64,000 nt of DNA from the NCBI GenBank assembly GCA_021730165.1, contig CP072535.1, positions 885,798 through 949,797 of the forward strand, written 5' to 3'. Position numbers and translations under genes: made by a program. This stretch comes from Candidatus Vesicomyidisocius sp. Pext_18_S21. GTDB lineage: Bacteria > Pseudomonadota > Gammaproteobacteria > PS1 > Pseudothioglobaceae. The notes below the pieces were generated by a model. That model was not told where the DNA came from. It worked only from the letters and a program-made list of their open reading frames with translations, and did not search any database. Below are positions 18,347 through 28,103 of the stretch, piece by piece; position 1 is the first letter of the stretch, and every line of letters begins with the position of its first letter.

Positions 18347-19888
18347 ATGTCTATAAAACGCGCTTTAATCAGTGTTTCTGATAAAAATGGAGTTATTAAT
18401 TTCGCCCAATTCTTGGTAGATAAAAATATCGATATTATTTCCACAGGTGGTACAGCAAAACTTTTAATAGAAAATAATATTCCAGTAATTGAAGTCTCAG
18501 ATTACACAAGATTTCCTGAAATAATGGCAGGTCGGGTTAAAACTCTTAACCCCAAAATTCATGGCGGTATTTTAGCGCGTCGTGGAGTTGATGAGGATGT
18601 AATGGCACAAAACAACATTAAGCCAATTGACTTAGTTATAGTTAACCTATATCCATTCCAAGCAACGATTGCCAAAATTGATTGTACATTGGAAGATGCG
18701 ATTGAAAATATTGATATTGGTGGCTCAGCAATGCTTAGATCAAGTGCTAAAAATTATAAATCTGTTACAGTTATAGTAAATAACACAGACTATCAAAAAG
18801 TTATGGATGAAATCAGCGAATTAGGCAATACTACACTCAAAACTAGAGCTACGCTAGCCCTTAAAATATTTGAACATACTGCCATGTATGATGGTGCAAT
18901 TGCTAATTATTTAGGCAAAAATAAAGATGGCTTCTCTAACACCATAAATCTACAATTTAATAAGGCACAATCAATGCGTTATGGTGAAAACCCACACCAA
19001 AAAGCCGCTTTCTATGTTGAAAGCAACTTATCAGAATCTTGTTTAGCATCTTCTATTCAATGTCAAGGTAAAGAAATGTCATATAATAATATGGCTGACG
19101 CTGATGCTGCCCTTGAATGTGTACGTAATTTTAACAAACCATGTTGTGTGATTATTAAGCATGCCAATCCTTGTGGTATAGCTATTCGTAATAATATTCA
19201 CAATGCCTATTTAGATGCTTTTAAAACTGATCCAACCTCTGCATTTGGAGGCATTATTGCCTTTAACAGACCACTGGATAAAAACACAGCTCAAAATATT
19301 ATTGATAAACAATTTGTAGAAGTCATTATTGCACCAAGTGTACAAACACAAGCTAAACAAGTACTATCCGCCAAACAAAATATACGCGTACTAGAATGTG
19401 GTAATTTAAACACAGCAAAACCTTCCTTAGATTATAAACGTGTAACTGGTGGTTTATTAATACAAGATAAAGACCTAGGTATTATCACAGAAAATGATAT
19501 AAACTGCGTCAGTGATTTAACACCTACCAAAGAGCAAATAGAAGATTTATTATTTGCTTGGAAAGTTTCTAAAGTCGTTAAATCAAATGCTATTGTTTAC
19601 GCTAAAAATAAAATGACTATTGGGATTGGTGCGGGTCAAATGTCCAGGATCTACTCTGCTAAAATAGCTGGCATTAAAGCTACTGACGCAAATTTTATTA
19701 CTGAGGGCTGCGTAATGGCGTCTGATGCTTTTTTCCCATTTCGTGATGTCATTGACTTAGTAGCACAAGCTGGCATTAAAGCTATCATCCAACCAGGTGG
19801 ATCGATACGTGATAAACAGGTTATTAAGGCAGCTAATGAGCACGGCATTACAATGGTATTTACAGGTATGCGTCATTTTAAACATTAA
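18347..19888 (+). CDS. purH: Bifunctional AICAR transformylase/IMP cyclohydrolase
   Basis: Catalyses the last two steps of IMP synthesis. The 513-residue protein has the N-terminal MGS-like cyclohydrolase domain ([37 protein letters not shown]) and the transformylase domain with [15 protein letters not shown], the catalytic KHANPCG and [15 protein letters not shown] near the end. Length is typical. It stands alone between two gene-free stretches, with purB and purF elsewhere in the window. Confidence 0.97.
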   Translation: MSIKRALISVSDKNGVINFAQFLVDKNIDIISTGGTAKLLIENNIPVIEVSDYTRFPEIMAGRVKTLNPKIHGGILARRGVDEDVMAQNNIKPIDLVIVNLYPFQATIAKIDCTLEDAIENIDIGGSAMLRSSAKNYKSVTVIVNNTDYQKVMDEISELGNTTLKTRATLALKIFEHTAMYDGAIANYLGKNKDGFSNTINLQFNKAQSMRYGENPHQKAAFYVESNLSESCLASSIQCQGKEMSYNNMADADAALECVRNFNKPCCVIIKHANPCGIAIRNNIHNAYLDAFKTDPTSAFGGIIAFNRPLDKNTAQNIIDKQFVEVIIAPSVQTQAKQVLSAKQNIRVLECGNLNTAKPSLDYKRVTGGLLIQDKDLGIITENDINCVSDLTPTKEQIEDLLFAWKVSKVVKSNAIVYAKNKMTIGIGAGQMSRIYSAKIAGIKATDANFITEGCVMASDAFFPFRDVIDLVAQAGIKAIIQPGGSIRDKQVIKAANEHGITMVFTGMRHFKH

Positions 19889-20324
19889 TTTCATAGATAT
19901 TACTAAAATTTATCCACACAAATTAATAAGGATTTCTTAGGTCTTTTCTTATAATTACAAAAATCAATATTTTAAGATAATATGACTTAAAAAAGTAAAA
20001 CTAATAAGTCCTTTAGGTTACTCTATAAAATTATTTGACAAAGTTGCCATATTGTGCTTATAAAAAATTTTATTTAAAATAAATTTTTTTAATCCAAAGA
20101 TTAAACCAATCATAACTTTAACTTTTTATCAGGAAAGAATTTAACTAATATTTATTGTTGATAACAAACTTAATACAGACAATATTGAAAGTTGAAAAAT
20201 AGTATTGGAAAGTTATGAATATTTAACACCTAAATTCATCAAAAATATACTAATAGGTGATTTATTTCAAAATAAAACTAATCAATTAAATCTATTGATA
20301 ATTCTTAACTAACAAATATTCTAT
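19889..20324. other. Gene-free stretch between purH and dbpA
   Basis: 436 bp between convergent purH and dbpA. No open frame worth reporting, no tRNA-like fold and no strong hairpin were seen. Confidence 0.5.
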
Positions 20325-21707
20325 CTATGAAAGAATTCTCACTTTAAACGATCTTCCTTTTAATTTATCATATCTTATCTTTCTTAATGCCGTTTTAACC
20401 AAATTTGAATTAACTGCAACATAAGACCACTGACTAAACACATTAATTTTTCCAATCTGATTAAAAGCAATCTCCTTTTTTTTTCCAGTTAATCCACCTA
20501 CAATATCACTTGGACGTAATTTTTGTTTCTTACCACCGTCTATCTTCAAGGTTACCATGGGTGGTTTTTTAATAGGGTTATTTAAATAATGTTTGCTTGG
20601 TAATGAATCTAGACTAATATCATCCCCAGGACCTAATGTATCAAGTTTATAGGTTTCTCTATTACTATATAAAGTACAAGCAATTCCAAAATGCCCTGCT
20701 CTGCCAGTACGTCCAATACGATGTGTATGAACTTGATTATCATGAGCAATATTAAAATTAATCACCATATCGAGTGAGTCAATGTCTAGACCCCTGGCTG
20801 CCACATCAGTTGCCACGAGAATAGACACACTTTTATTAGAAAATCTAATCAACGCCTGATCTCGTTCTCTTTGGTCAAGGTCACCATGAATAGCTAATGC
20901 ATAAAATCCATAATAAACCAACTCATTAGCAACTTTTTGTGTATCCCGCTTAGTATTACAAAACACCAAACTAGATTCAGGTTTATATTTTGCCAACAAA
21001 AGTCTCAAAGCCATCATACGTTCATTATCTGTATTGGTTTCATAGAAATACTGCTTAATAGTTGATCTTTCATGTATTAATGGCGCTTTAATCATAATAG
21101 GAGACCTCATCACGCGCTGTGTGATATTGATAATAGTATCTAGATAAGTCGCACTGAATAATAAGGTTTGTCGATTAGTAGGCATTGTTTCAATAATATT
21201 ATCAACAGATTCTTGAAAACCCATATCTAGCATACGATCTGCCTCATCAAGAACTAATGTATTAACATAACTCAATTTAAGCGCACCTTTTCTCAAATGT
21301 TCTTCAATACGTCCAGGCGTACCTACCACAACATGTACACCATGTCTTAATGAGCTAATTTGCAGTCCAAAAGACATGCCGCCACACAACACCACAATCT
21401 TAATATTATTAATAAATCTAGCTAATTTTTGAATTTCAACTGCTACTTGATTAGCCAACTCACGAGTTGGACACAAAACAATGGATTGTACTTTAAATAA
21501 TTTAACATCCAGTTTTTGTAACAAACCTAAGCCAAATGCCACTGTCTTACCTGAACCTGTCTTACTTTGAGCAATCACATCTTTACCAGATAGAATAACT
21601 GGTAAAGTCAAATTTTGAATAGGTGTCATTAAATCATAACCTAAAATCGTTAAATTTTTTAATAAATTTGGATGTAACCTCAATGAAGAAAAATCAGTCG
21701 TGTTCAA
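20325..21707 (-). CDS. dbpA: DEAD-box RNA helicase DbpA
   Basis: ATP-dependent RNA helicase that in E. coli acts on hairpin 92 of 23S rRNA during 50S assembly. The 460-residue protein has Walker A AQSKTGSGKT, PTRELANQ, TPGR, DEAD in VLDEADRML, SAT, and the C-terminal helicase motifs ARGLDI and HRIGRTGR. A DbpA-type RNA-binding domain follows (about 385-460, with RPSDIVGGLTG), separating it from RhlE or SrmB. E. coli DbpA is 457 residues. Minus strand, convergent with purH. Confidence 0.94.
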   Translation of the reverse strand: MNTTDFSSLRLHPNLLKNLTILGYDLMTPIQNLTLPVILSGKDVIAQSKTGSGKTVAFGLGLLQKLDVKLFKVQSIVLCPTRELANQVAVEIQKLARFINNIKIVVLCGGMSFGLQISSLRHGVHVVVGTPGRIEEHLRKGALKLSYVNTLVLDEADRMLDMGFQESVDNIIETMPTNRQTLLFSATYLDTIINITQRVMRSPIMIKAPLIHERSTIKQYFYETNTDNERMMALRLLLAKYKPESSLVFCNTKRDTQKVANELVYYGFYALAIHGDLDQRERDQALIRFSNKSVSILVATDVAARGLDIDSLDMVINFNIAHDNQVHTHRIGRTGRAGHFGIACTLYSNRETYKLDTLGPGDDISLDSLPSKHYLNNPIKKPPMVTLKIDGGKKQKLRPSDIVGGLTGKKKEIAFNQIGKINVFSQWSYVAVNSNLVKTALRKIRYDKLKGRSFKVRILS

Positions 21708-22023
21708 AATAATAAAAGTTAATTAATACAGAATAAATTTTACGCCAATCTTTTATGTTAAACTTCTTTTAAAAATAATTTAAAAACAAGGCTTATTTTT
21801 TTTAAATACTCTCTAAAAATTTAAAAAATTCTTATATATTATATTTATTAGTTTATTATATTCTCTAAACTAATAAATAAATACATCAGAAAACACTATA
21901 ACTTACTATTATGCTAGAGCAACTTGAAATAAAAATACCAAAACAACCTTCAAACTTTATTCTTGTACCTTATCATTTAATTTTCGTATAACATAATACT
22001 GATAAAAAGTCATAATTATCATT
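21708..22023. other. Short gene-free stretch between dbpA and the cyclo-ligase gene
   Basis: 316 bp between divergent genes. In many gammaproteobacteria 6S RNA (ssrS) lies just before ygfA; I looked for its conserved pairing ends and central bubble and did not see them. The stretch does contain a perfect 14 bp hairpin at 21842-21879. Confidence 0.45.
21842..21879. repeat. Perfect 14 bp inverted repeat
   Basis: Arms TATTTATTAGTTTA and TAAACTAATAAATA with a 10-nt loop, between divergent dbpA and the cyclo-ligase gene. Function unknown; it could be an operator or an RNA hairpin. Confidence 0.5.
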
Positions 22024-22578
22024 ATGAAAGTATTAAGACTCATACTCAGACAAAAAAGACGTACTATTAATCACAACAATCGAAAAAAATTTGCCCAATT
22101 CTTATTATTTCAAACACAAAAATTAACCACCTTTAAACGTGGAGAAAAAATTGCTATTTATCTACCAAATGATGGTGAAATTGACACTAAATATATTGCT
22201 AACTTCTTAAAAAGACAAAATTTTAGTATATTTTTACCAAAACTAATTGGTAAAAAACTTAAATTTGCAAAAGTTAATAAATATTTCAGAAAAAATATAT
22301 TTGGCATTAAAGAGCCTATTTACAGTCAAATTTTAAACATCAAACAAATGAATATTATCTTCGTGCCACTAGTTGGTTTTGATAAAAATAAAAACCGAAT
22401 TGGCATGGGTGGTGGTTTTTATGACCACACACTTGCCTTCAAAAAATACCAACAAAATTATAAAAATCCAAAACTTTATGGTTTAGCATTTGATTGCCAA
22501 AAAGTAGATAAGATCAACAGCAAACCTTGGGATATACCACTTAATGCAATTATAACACCAACAAAAATATACAAATAA
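22024..22578 (+). CDS. 5-formyltetrahydrofolate cyclo-ligase (YgfA family)
   Basis: ATP-dependent enzyme converting 5-formyl-THF to 5,10-methenyl-THF. The 184-residue protein has an arginine/lysine-rich start (LRLILRQKRR), the middle segment IYLPNDGEIDT, and the diagnostic C-terminal motif GFDKNKNRIGMGGGFYDHTL split as GFDKNKNRIGMG and GGGFYD. Length matches the family. Preceded by an AT-rich gap and followed by another, so it is probably its own transcription unit. Confidence 0.9.
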   Translation: MKVLRLILRQKRRTINHNNRKKFAQFLLFQTQKLTTFKRGEKIAIYLPNDGEIDTKYIANFLKRQNFSIFLPKLIGKKLKFAKVNKYFRKNIFGIKEPIYSQILNIKQMNIIFVPLVGFDKNKNRIGMGGGFYDHTLAFKKYQQNYKNPKLYGLAFDCQKVDKINSKPWDIPLNAIITPTKIYK

Positions 22579-22947
22579 TTGATTTTTACTATTAATAGCA
22601 GATATCTTCCAGCTAACTCATAACTACATTAATATTCTTACATATTCAACTCTGATTATTTTATCAAATCTAAATATTTAGTAAAAATTAATACAACTAT
22701 ATTTACACTAATATAAAACAATAAATTATAATTTTACTGCCTAGAATATAGAATGTTTTAATTTTTACTATCAGTATCATATATGCGGCTGAATTTATTA
22801 TGCCTGTAAAATTTATTAAGTATTTAAGTTAGTCTTACATCGTTCAAAAAATAATTGATAATACCAATAATATTCTTTATACTCTCTAAAAAATAAACAT
22901 TAGTAAGAGAAAGTGTATAGTAACGATTTTTTTTAAAATAGAGTATA
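22579..22947. other. Gene-free stretch between the cyclo-ligase gene and the Ubi hydroxylase
   Basis: 369 bp between convergent genes. I see no gene, RNA or strong hairpin in it. Confidence 0.5.
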
Positions 22948-24129
22948 CTAAATATTAAGTAGTTTACTTCCTGAAGCTTTTTTTTGCAAATAAGACTTTA
23001 AAGTCTTATTTTCATTAATTAAATTCATGCCAAAACCACGCAACCATCTAAGTGGTTCGTTATTCTCTTTATAGATCCAATTGAGTCCAGTCATAGTCTT
23101 TGCCATAAGTTCATTATTTAACCTTCTAGATCTAGCATATTTTCTTAATACTAAATAATCACCTAAAGGTTTATAATTATCTTGTATTTGTTGTGATAAT
23201 TCGATAACATCAGAAAAACCTAAATTAACCCCTTGACCCCCAAGAGGGTGAATATTATGCGCGGCATCACCAATTAATACTAAATTACGTTTTATATAAT
23301 CTTGTGCACTACGCTCAATGAGCTTAAAGGATTTAATACCACTAACAACTTTAAATCGACTAAATTTATATTCAACACCTTTAGAAAGTCTATCGGCAAA
23401 CTGCTTAACTGAAAGTTGTATAAGCTCGTCAGCTAAATTATTTTCTGCTGACCAAACAATGGATGCTTGTTTATCACTTAAAGGAAGTAAAGCAATAATA
23501 CTGTCTGATAAAAAACGCTGCCAAATTGTATTTTGAAAACTTTGTAAGGATTCAATGTTACAAACAAAAGCTTTTTGCTGGTAATTATTTTCACTAAATT
23601 CAATACCTGCTAATTCTCTAACATTTGATTTAGCACCATCTGCACCAACCAATAAACCACATGTTATTTTATGATTACTATTCAAATCAACCTGATAACC
23701 ATTATCAATTTTATTAATAGCATTCAGCTCTGCACAAATAAACTCAACACGAGTTTTCTCTAATATCGTATACATTGCAGATTGTATAGCATCATTTTCA
23801 ATAATATAACCTAATTGGTTAATATCCTCATCTTGACTATGAAAATCTAAACTACCATGAGAATTCTGATCCCAAATATGAATATCGGTAAACGCATATT
23901 TACGCTTAATTAACCTCCAAACACCAATATTTCTTAATAATGTTTCTGATTTAAATGTAATTGCACTAACACGTGTATGGTATTTATCCTGCAATTTTGG
24001 ATTAAAATAATTAGACTCAATAATAATAATCTTTAAACCTTTATTAATCATAGATAAAGCAAATGCCTGTCCCACCATGCCACCACCAATAATAACAATA
24101 TCATATTGTAAATTGTTTTCAGAACTCAT
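22948..24129 (-). CDS. FAD-dependent ubiquinone-biosynthesis hydroxylase (UbiI/UbiF/UbiH family)
   Basis: Aromatic-ring monooxygenase of ubiquinone synthesis. The 393-residue protein has the N-terminal FAD motif IIGGGMVGQ, VGADGAKSNVRELAG in the middle, and the C-terminal FAD/ribityl segment IGDAAHNIHPLGGQGVNLGF (20 residues). The TRVSAITFKSETLLRNIGVW and GYIIEN regions resemble UbiI/UbiF more than UbiH, so I leave the symbol open; reduced genomes often use one or two broad hydroxylases for several ring positions. Its start overlaps pmbA's stop by 4 bp. Confidence 0.87.
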   Translation of the reverse strand: MSSENNLQYDIVIIGGGMVGQAFALSMINKGLKIIIIESNYFNPKLQDKYHTRVSAITFKSETLLRNIGVWRLIKRKYAFTDIHIWDQNSHGSLDFHSQDEDINQLGYIIENDAIQSAMYTILEKTRVEFICAELNAINKIDNGYQVDLNSNHKITCGLLVGADGAKSNVRELAGIEFSENNYQQKAFVCNIESLQSFQNTIWQRFLSDSIIALLPLSDKQASIVWSAENNLADELIQLSVKQFADRLSKGVEYKFSRFKVVSGIKSFKLIERSAQDYIKRNLVLIGDAAHNIHPLGGQGVNLGFSDVIELSQQIQDNYKPLGDYLVLRKYARSRRLNNELMAKTMTGLNWIYKENNEPLRWLRGFGMNLINENKTLKSYLQKKASGSKLLNI

Positions 24130-25448
24130 TGAACTTCTCCTGCAATAGTCATCTGCTGTATTAGAACAGAACCAACTTTAATATTATTACGATAATCAAT
24201 ATCCGAGCCAATATACTCAATACCTAATAGCATTTCTTTAAGATTACCAGCAATTGTAATACCTGATACTGGATATTGAATTTTACCATTATCTACCCAA
24301 AAACCCAAAGCACCACGAGAATAATCACCAGTTGTGTTATTTACACCTTGACCCATCAATTCAGTTACAACTAAACCTTGGTGCATATTTTTAATTACCT
24401 CATCAAGACCACCTTTAAATTTATGTTCAATCATAACATTATTCACACCGCCTGCATTTGCTGTAGTTTTAAGACCTAACTGATTAGCTGAATATTGCCC
24501 CATAATATAACTTTGAACCTGGCCGCTCTTAACAAAATATTGTTGTTTTTTTAGCACGCCATCTTGGTCAAATGCTTTAGAACCAATAGTTTTCTTAACC
24601 AATGGTTTTTCTAATAAACTAATACTACTAGGCATTACTAGCTGGTCAATACTATCCAATAAAAACGTTGATTTTTTATATTGTCGAGCACCATTTAATG
24701 CACCCATTAATTGTGAAAACAATTCACCAGATAAACGCGATGTAAAAATAACTGGACATTTTCTTGATTCTAAAGACCTTGAAGCAAGCTTATTAACAGC
24801 TAAATTTGCTGCCTTTTTACCTACTACTTCGGGCGACTCTAAATCAAAATTATCTAATGCTACTGTATATTCATAAGCTGTTTGCATATCTCTACCTTGT
24901 TTAGCAATAATAGAGCAATGCAATGAATGTTTAGCACCTTGTTGCGCCACCATCATGCCATGTGAATTAATATATAAATCCTTGCCTTGAAAGCTTGATA
25001 ATTCAGCACCATCTGAACTATCAATATATTTTTGCTCTAACGCCGTTGCTTCACAACGTTTAGCTAAATCAACACTATGACTCGGATCTAAATCCCACGG
25101 ATAATACAAATCTAAATCAGGAGGGTTAAACGCCATTAATTCTTTTGGTGCCAAGCCATTAAATAAATCTTCTTGTGTATATTTAGCAATTAGACAAGCA
25201 GATTCTATAGTTTTACCAATACCCTGCTTATTTAAATCCACACTAGATGCATGTCCTTTTTTGTTACCCATATAAACATTAATATCAAACATTTTATCTA
25301 AATGATGTTCTAAAGTTTCAATTTTACCCAATCGAATAGCAGTAGAAACGCCAGAACTTGAACTTAAAAAAATTTCATAATCAGTAATATCGTACTTTTT
25401 TAATAAATCAATAGCAAATTGTGCAGTATTTTCTAGTGAATATGACAT
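24126..25448 (-). CDS. pmbA: Metalloprotease PmbA/TldE
   Basis: Subunit of the TldD/TldE peptidase that in E. coli matures microcin B17 and degrades CcdA. The 440-residue protein has the family N-terminus with DYEIFLSSSSGVSTAIRLGK, a central HSLHCSIIAKQGRDMQ region, and C-terminal LMGQGVNNTTGDYSRGALGF (20 residues), where the GDYS/GxW signature lies. E. coli TldE is 450 residues. It normally pairs with TldD, which is not in this window. It overlaps the Ubi hydroxylase gene downstream. Confidence 0.93.
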   Translation of the reverse strand: MSYSLENTAQFAIDLLKKYDITDYEIFLSSSSGVSTAIRLGKIETLEHHLDKMFDINVYMGNKKGHASSVDLNKQGIGKTIESACLIAKYTQEDLFNGLAPKELMAFNPPDLDLYYPWDLDPSHSVDLAKRCEATALEQKYIDSSDGAELSSFQGKDLYINSHGMMVAQQGAKHSLHCSIIAKQGRDMQTAYEYTVALDNFDLESPEVVGKKAANLAVNKLASRSLESRKCPVIFTSRLSGELFSQLMGALNGARQYKKSTFLLDSIDQLVMPSSISLLEKPLVKKTIGSKAFDQDGVLKKQQYFVKSGQVQSYIMGQYSANQLGLKTTANAGGVNNVMIEHKFKGGLDEVIKNMHQGLVVTELMGQGVNNTTGDYSRGALGFWVDNGKIQYPVSGITIAGNLKEMLLGIEYIGSDIDYRNNIKVGSVLIQQMTIAGEVQ

Positions 25449-25455
25449 AATGAAA

Positions 25456-26199
25456 TTATACCAAATAATAAAAATATATCAGCTTAGAAAAATGCATAAT
25501 ATCATATGTACTCTGAAATACCATAGATTGAATTGGCATCCATAATGCTATAATTCCCAATATAATAATCAACAAACCAGATAAGCTTCGAATGCAAGGT
25601 TTTCGGATTAAAAAACCCAGCTGAGTAGATAAACCTGACATTAACAACAAACTTGGTAACGTCCCTAGTCCAAATGACAACATAATTAAACTGCCTTCAA
25701 GCATCGAACCAGATAAAATAGAAAAACTAAGCGCTCCATAAACTAACCCACAAGGAATCCCTCCCCATAGTAAACCAATAAAAAATGCACTCCTAAGATT
25801 TCTAATTGGTAAAAACTGTTGCGTTAATGGCTGTAATTTTGCCCAAAATTTAGCGCCAAATCTTTCCAATATTTGAATATTGAATGACCAATTACCAATA
25901 TATAGCCCAACCATCACCATCAACATACCTGAGAATACTCGCAAAATCTTATCAAACACACTCATTTGTAAGACTTGAGTTAATATCATTCCAATTAAGC
26001 CAAAAATAGCACCTATTAGTATATAACTTAAAATCCTACCAAGGTTATAATTTAGATGAAAAAGTGCTATTTTTTTTGGATTACTCCTAACTTTTGGGTC
26101 AAGCCCAGCACTAAGCATGCCCACTATACCACCACACATTCCTAGACAATGCACTCCACCTAATAGCCCCATTAAAAACACACTAATAAGAATACTCAT
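25456..26199 (-). CDS. COG2836/DsbD-2-like integral membrane protein ("sulfite exporter TauE/SafE family")
   Basis: 247 residues with about six transmembrane segments. The N-terminal motif GGVHCLGMCGGI and the second-half motif GGIPCGLVYGALSFS are diagnostic of the COG2836 family. These proteins are often labelled TauE/SafE but are closer to the DsbD/CcdA fold, with cysteines facing the membrane. Members are frequently near cytochrome oxidase assembly genes and are linked to metal or redox transfer; function is not proven. It overlaps the corC stop by one base and precedes pmbA by 7 bp. Confidence 0.82.
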   Translation of the reverse strand: MSILISVFLMGLLGGVHCLGMCGGIVGMLSAGLDPKVRSNPKKIALFHLNYNLGRILSYILIGAIFGLIGMILTQVLQMSVFDKILRVFSGMLMVMVGLYIGNWSFNIQILERFGAKFWAKLQPLTQQFLPIRNLRSAFFIGLLWGGIPCGLVYGALSFSILSGSMLEGSLIMLSFGLGTLPSLLLMSGLSTQLGFLIRKPCIRSLSGLLIIILGIIALWMPIQSMVFQSTYDIMHFSKLIYFYYLV

Positions 26200-27047
26200 T
26201 AAGCATTATTACCATTCATAGAACGTTCCACTTCAAGTAAATGAATACGTCTAGAATCAGTTTTTAAAATTTTAAAATTAAAGCCCTGTAACGATATTTC
26301 ATCCATTTGCTCAGGCAAACGAGTAAATCCTTTAATTACTAAGCCAGCTACTGTGTCAATATTTTCAACTTGCAACTTTACCTTAAAAAACTCATCAAAT
26401 TCCTCAATAGGAGTGTTGGCCTTAAGCAGAAATCTACCTTCGCCAAAATCAATAATATTATCTTCTTCCAAATCATGTTCATCCTCAATCTCTCCTACGA
26501 TTTGTTCTAATACATCTTCTAGCGTTACTAAACCTGCAATTTCTCCATATTCATCCATCACAATTGCCATATGTGATTTTTTTTGTTGAAAATCTCTTAA
26601 TAAAGCACCAAGAGTTTTGCTTTCTGGTACAAAGAGAGAATCTCTTAAATATTGCTTATAATTAAACTCAAAGTTCTGCTCTCCTGCCAAAAACCCAAGC
26701 AAATCCTTAGCCAAAATTACACCTTGGATTTTATTTTTATCACTATTAATGATTGGAAATCTAGAGTGTGAGGATTTAATCATAATATCAAGCAATTCTT
26801 TAATAGTTGATTGATGCTTAATCATCACCATCTTGGATTTTGGCACCATTACATCACGAACTTCTAACTTTGCAAGTTGCATTGTACCTTCAATAATTGA
26901 ACGAGAATGAGAGTCAATAATATAATTTTCTTCTGCTTCTTTAAGAATTTTCAAGAGTTCATCACTTGAACGTAGTGGTATATGCAGGTAACGTTTTTTA
27001 AGTCTTTGTAAAAAGAAGGATTTTAGTGAAAATTGTTCTTTATTCAT
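26199..27047 (-). CDS. corC: CorC/YbeX-type CBS-domain protein
   Basis: Cytosolic protein of the CorC/HlyC family: two CBS domains (about 60-190, with MVPKSKM and VTLEDVLEQIVGEIEDEHD) and a C-terminal CorC_HlyC (transporter-associated) domain with GEGRFLLKANTPIEEF. No N-terminal DUF21 membrane domain is present, as expected for YbeX rather than YfjD. Linked in the literature to Mg/Co efflux and, for YbeX, to ribosome maturation. Usual neighbours ybeY and lnt are absent. Length 282, E. coli 292. Confidence 0.92.
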   Translation of the reverse strand: MNKEQFSLKSFFLQRLKKRYLHIPLRSSDELLKILKEAEENYIIDSHSRSIIEGTMQLAKLEVRDVMVPKSKMVMIKHQSTIKELLDIMIKSSHSRFPIINSDKNKIQGVILAKDLLGFLAGEQNFEFNYKQYLRDSLFVPESKTLGALLRDFQQKKSHMAIVMDEYGEIAGLVTLEDVLEQIVGEIEDEHDLEEDNIIDFGEGRFLLKANTPIEEFDEFFKVKLQVENIDTVAGLVIKGFTRLPEQMDEISLQGFNFKILKTDSRRIHLLEVERSMNGNNA

Positions 27048-27085
27048 TAACGCCTATATAAATTATAGAATTATTTTAACAAAGT

Positions 27086-27382
27086 TCAAGTTTTTTTACC
27101 ACTACGCATCATTTTTCCTTGTGCAGCCCTCTCCTTACGTACGACTTTAGGGTCAGCAATTAATGGACGATAAATTTCAATCCTATCTTTTTCTCTAAGC
27201 AGCGTGTCAAGTTTAACAATTTTACCGAAAATACCAGTTTTTTGTTTAAAAAGATCAATCTCTGGGTATATACTCAATATACTAGACATTTTAATTGCTT
27301 GCTGTAAAGTTGTTCCTTCACTTATTTCCAATTCAAGTAAAGTCTGCCTATCTCTTAAGGCATACACGACCTCAATTTTCAT
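27086..27382 (-). CDS. rnfH: RnfH family ubiquitin-like protein
   Basis: Small beta-grasp protein of the RnfH/YfjF (UPF0125) family, function unproven. I chose the ATG at 27382 ([13 protein letters not shown], 98 residues), which matches the family N-terminus; an upstream in-frame ATG at 27433 lies deep in hisA. Family landmarks: [28 protein letters not shown] (20 residues) and the C-terminal [11 protein letters not shown], followed by a basic tail. It overlaps the hisA 3' end by 11 bp. The usual partner ratA/smpB is not nearby. Confidence 0.88.
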   Translation of the reverse strand: MKIEVVYALRDRQTLLELEISEGTTLQQAIKMSSILSIYPEIDLFKQKTGIFGKIVKLDTLLREKDRIEIYRPLIADPKVVRKERAAQGKMMRSGKKT

Positions 27383-28103
27383 CGCAAAGCTGTTGTGCCT
27401 GTTTAAAATCAAGTGTACCTTCATAAATTGCACGACCAGTAATCACCCCTATAATACCAAAATGTACCTTGGTTAATAACCCAATAATATCTTCTATATT
27501 AGTAACTCCTCCTGAGGCGATAATAGGAATTGAAATTTGCTTAGCAAGATTAACTATTGCTTCAACATTCATTCCCTGCATCATTCCATCACGCGCAATA
27601 TCTGTATAAACAATGGAATTAATCCCATCTTGTTCAAATTTTTTTGATAAATCTACCACATTCAAATTCGTTTTTTGTACCCAACCTTTTGTCGCTACAA
27701 AACCATTATTTGCATCTAAACCTACAATCACCTTATTAGGGAATTCACGACATAATTCAGATACAAATTCAGGGTTTGTTACCGCCATTGTACCAATAAT
27801 TAAATAACTAACTCCTGCTTCAATATAAGTATTAGCAATTTTAATATTGCGAATACCTCCACCAATCTGAACCGGTAAATTAGGAAATGCCGATACAATC
27901 TCAGTTACACTATCTGCATTAACAGGCCTTCCTTCAAATGCACCGTTAAGATCTACTAAGTGCAACCTGCGCGCACCTTGCTCTACCCACTGCGTTGCCA
28001 TTTCAATAGGGTTAGTAGAAAATACCGTCGTATCCTCTATCAAACCTTGCCTTAAACGAACACATTCTCCATCTTTTAAATCTATTGCTGGAATAACAAT
28101 CAT
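27372..28103 (-). CDS. hisA: Phosphoribosylformimino-5-aminoimidazole carboxamide ribotide isomerase
   Basis: TIM-barrel isomerase, fourth step of histidine synthesis. I chose the ATG at 28103 ([17 protein letters not shown]), which has AAGAGA just upstream and matches the family start; an ATG at 28136 would add 11 unconserved residues. Catalytic Asp in AIDLKDG, the second Asp in [11 protein letters not shown], and phosphate-binding GGGIR and ASGGV segments are present. HisF and the rest of the operon are not here; instead hisA overlaps rnfH. Confidence 0.95.
   Translation of the reverse strand: MIVIPAIDLKDGECVRLRQGLIEDTTVFSTNPIEMATQWVEQGARRLHLVDLNGAFEGRPVNADSVTEIVSAFPNLPVQIGGGIRNIKIANTYIEAGVSYLIIGTMAVTNPEFVSELCREFPNKVIVGLDANNGFVATKGWVQKTNLNVVDLSKKFEQDGINSIVYTDIARDGMMQGMNVEAIVNLAKQISIPIIASGGVTNIEDIIGLLTKVHFGIIGVITGRAIYEGTLDFKQAQQLCDEN

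Noticed and set aside
21708-22023. 6S RNA upstream of the YgfA-type gene
   Set aside because: The usual genomic location, but I could not find the conserved closing stems or bubble; only an AT hairpin is present.
27383-27433. Longer rnfH start at 27433
   Set aside because: Would add 17 unconserved residues encoded inside his[10 protein letters not shown] at 27382 matches the family start.
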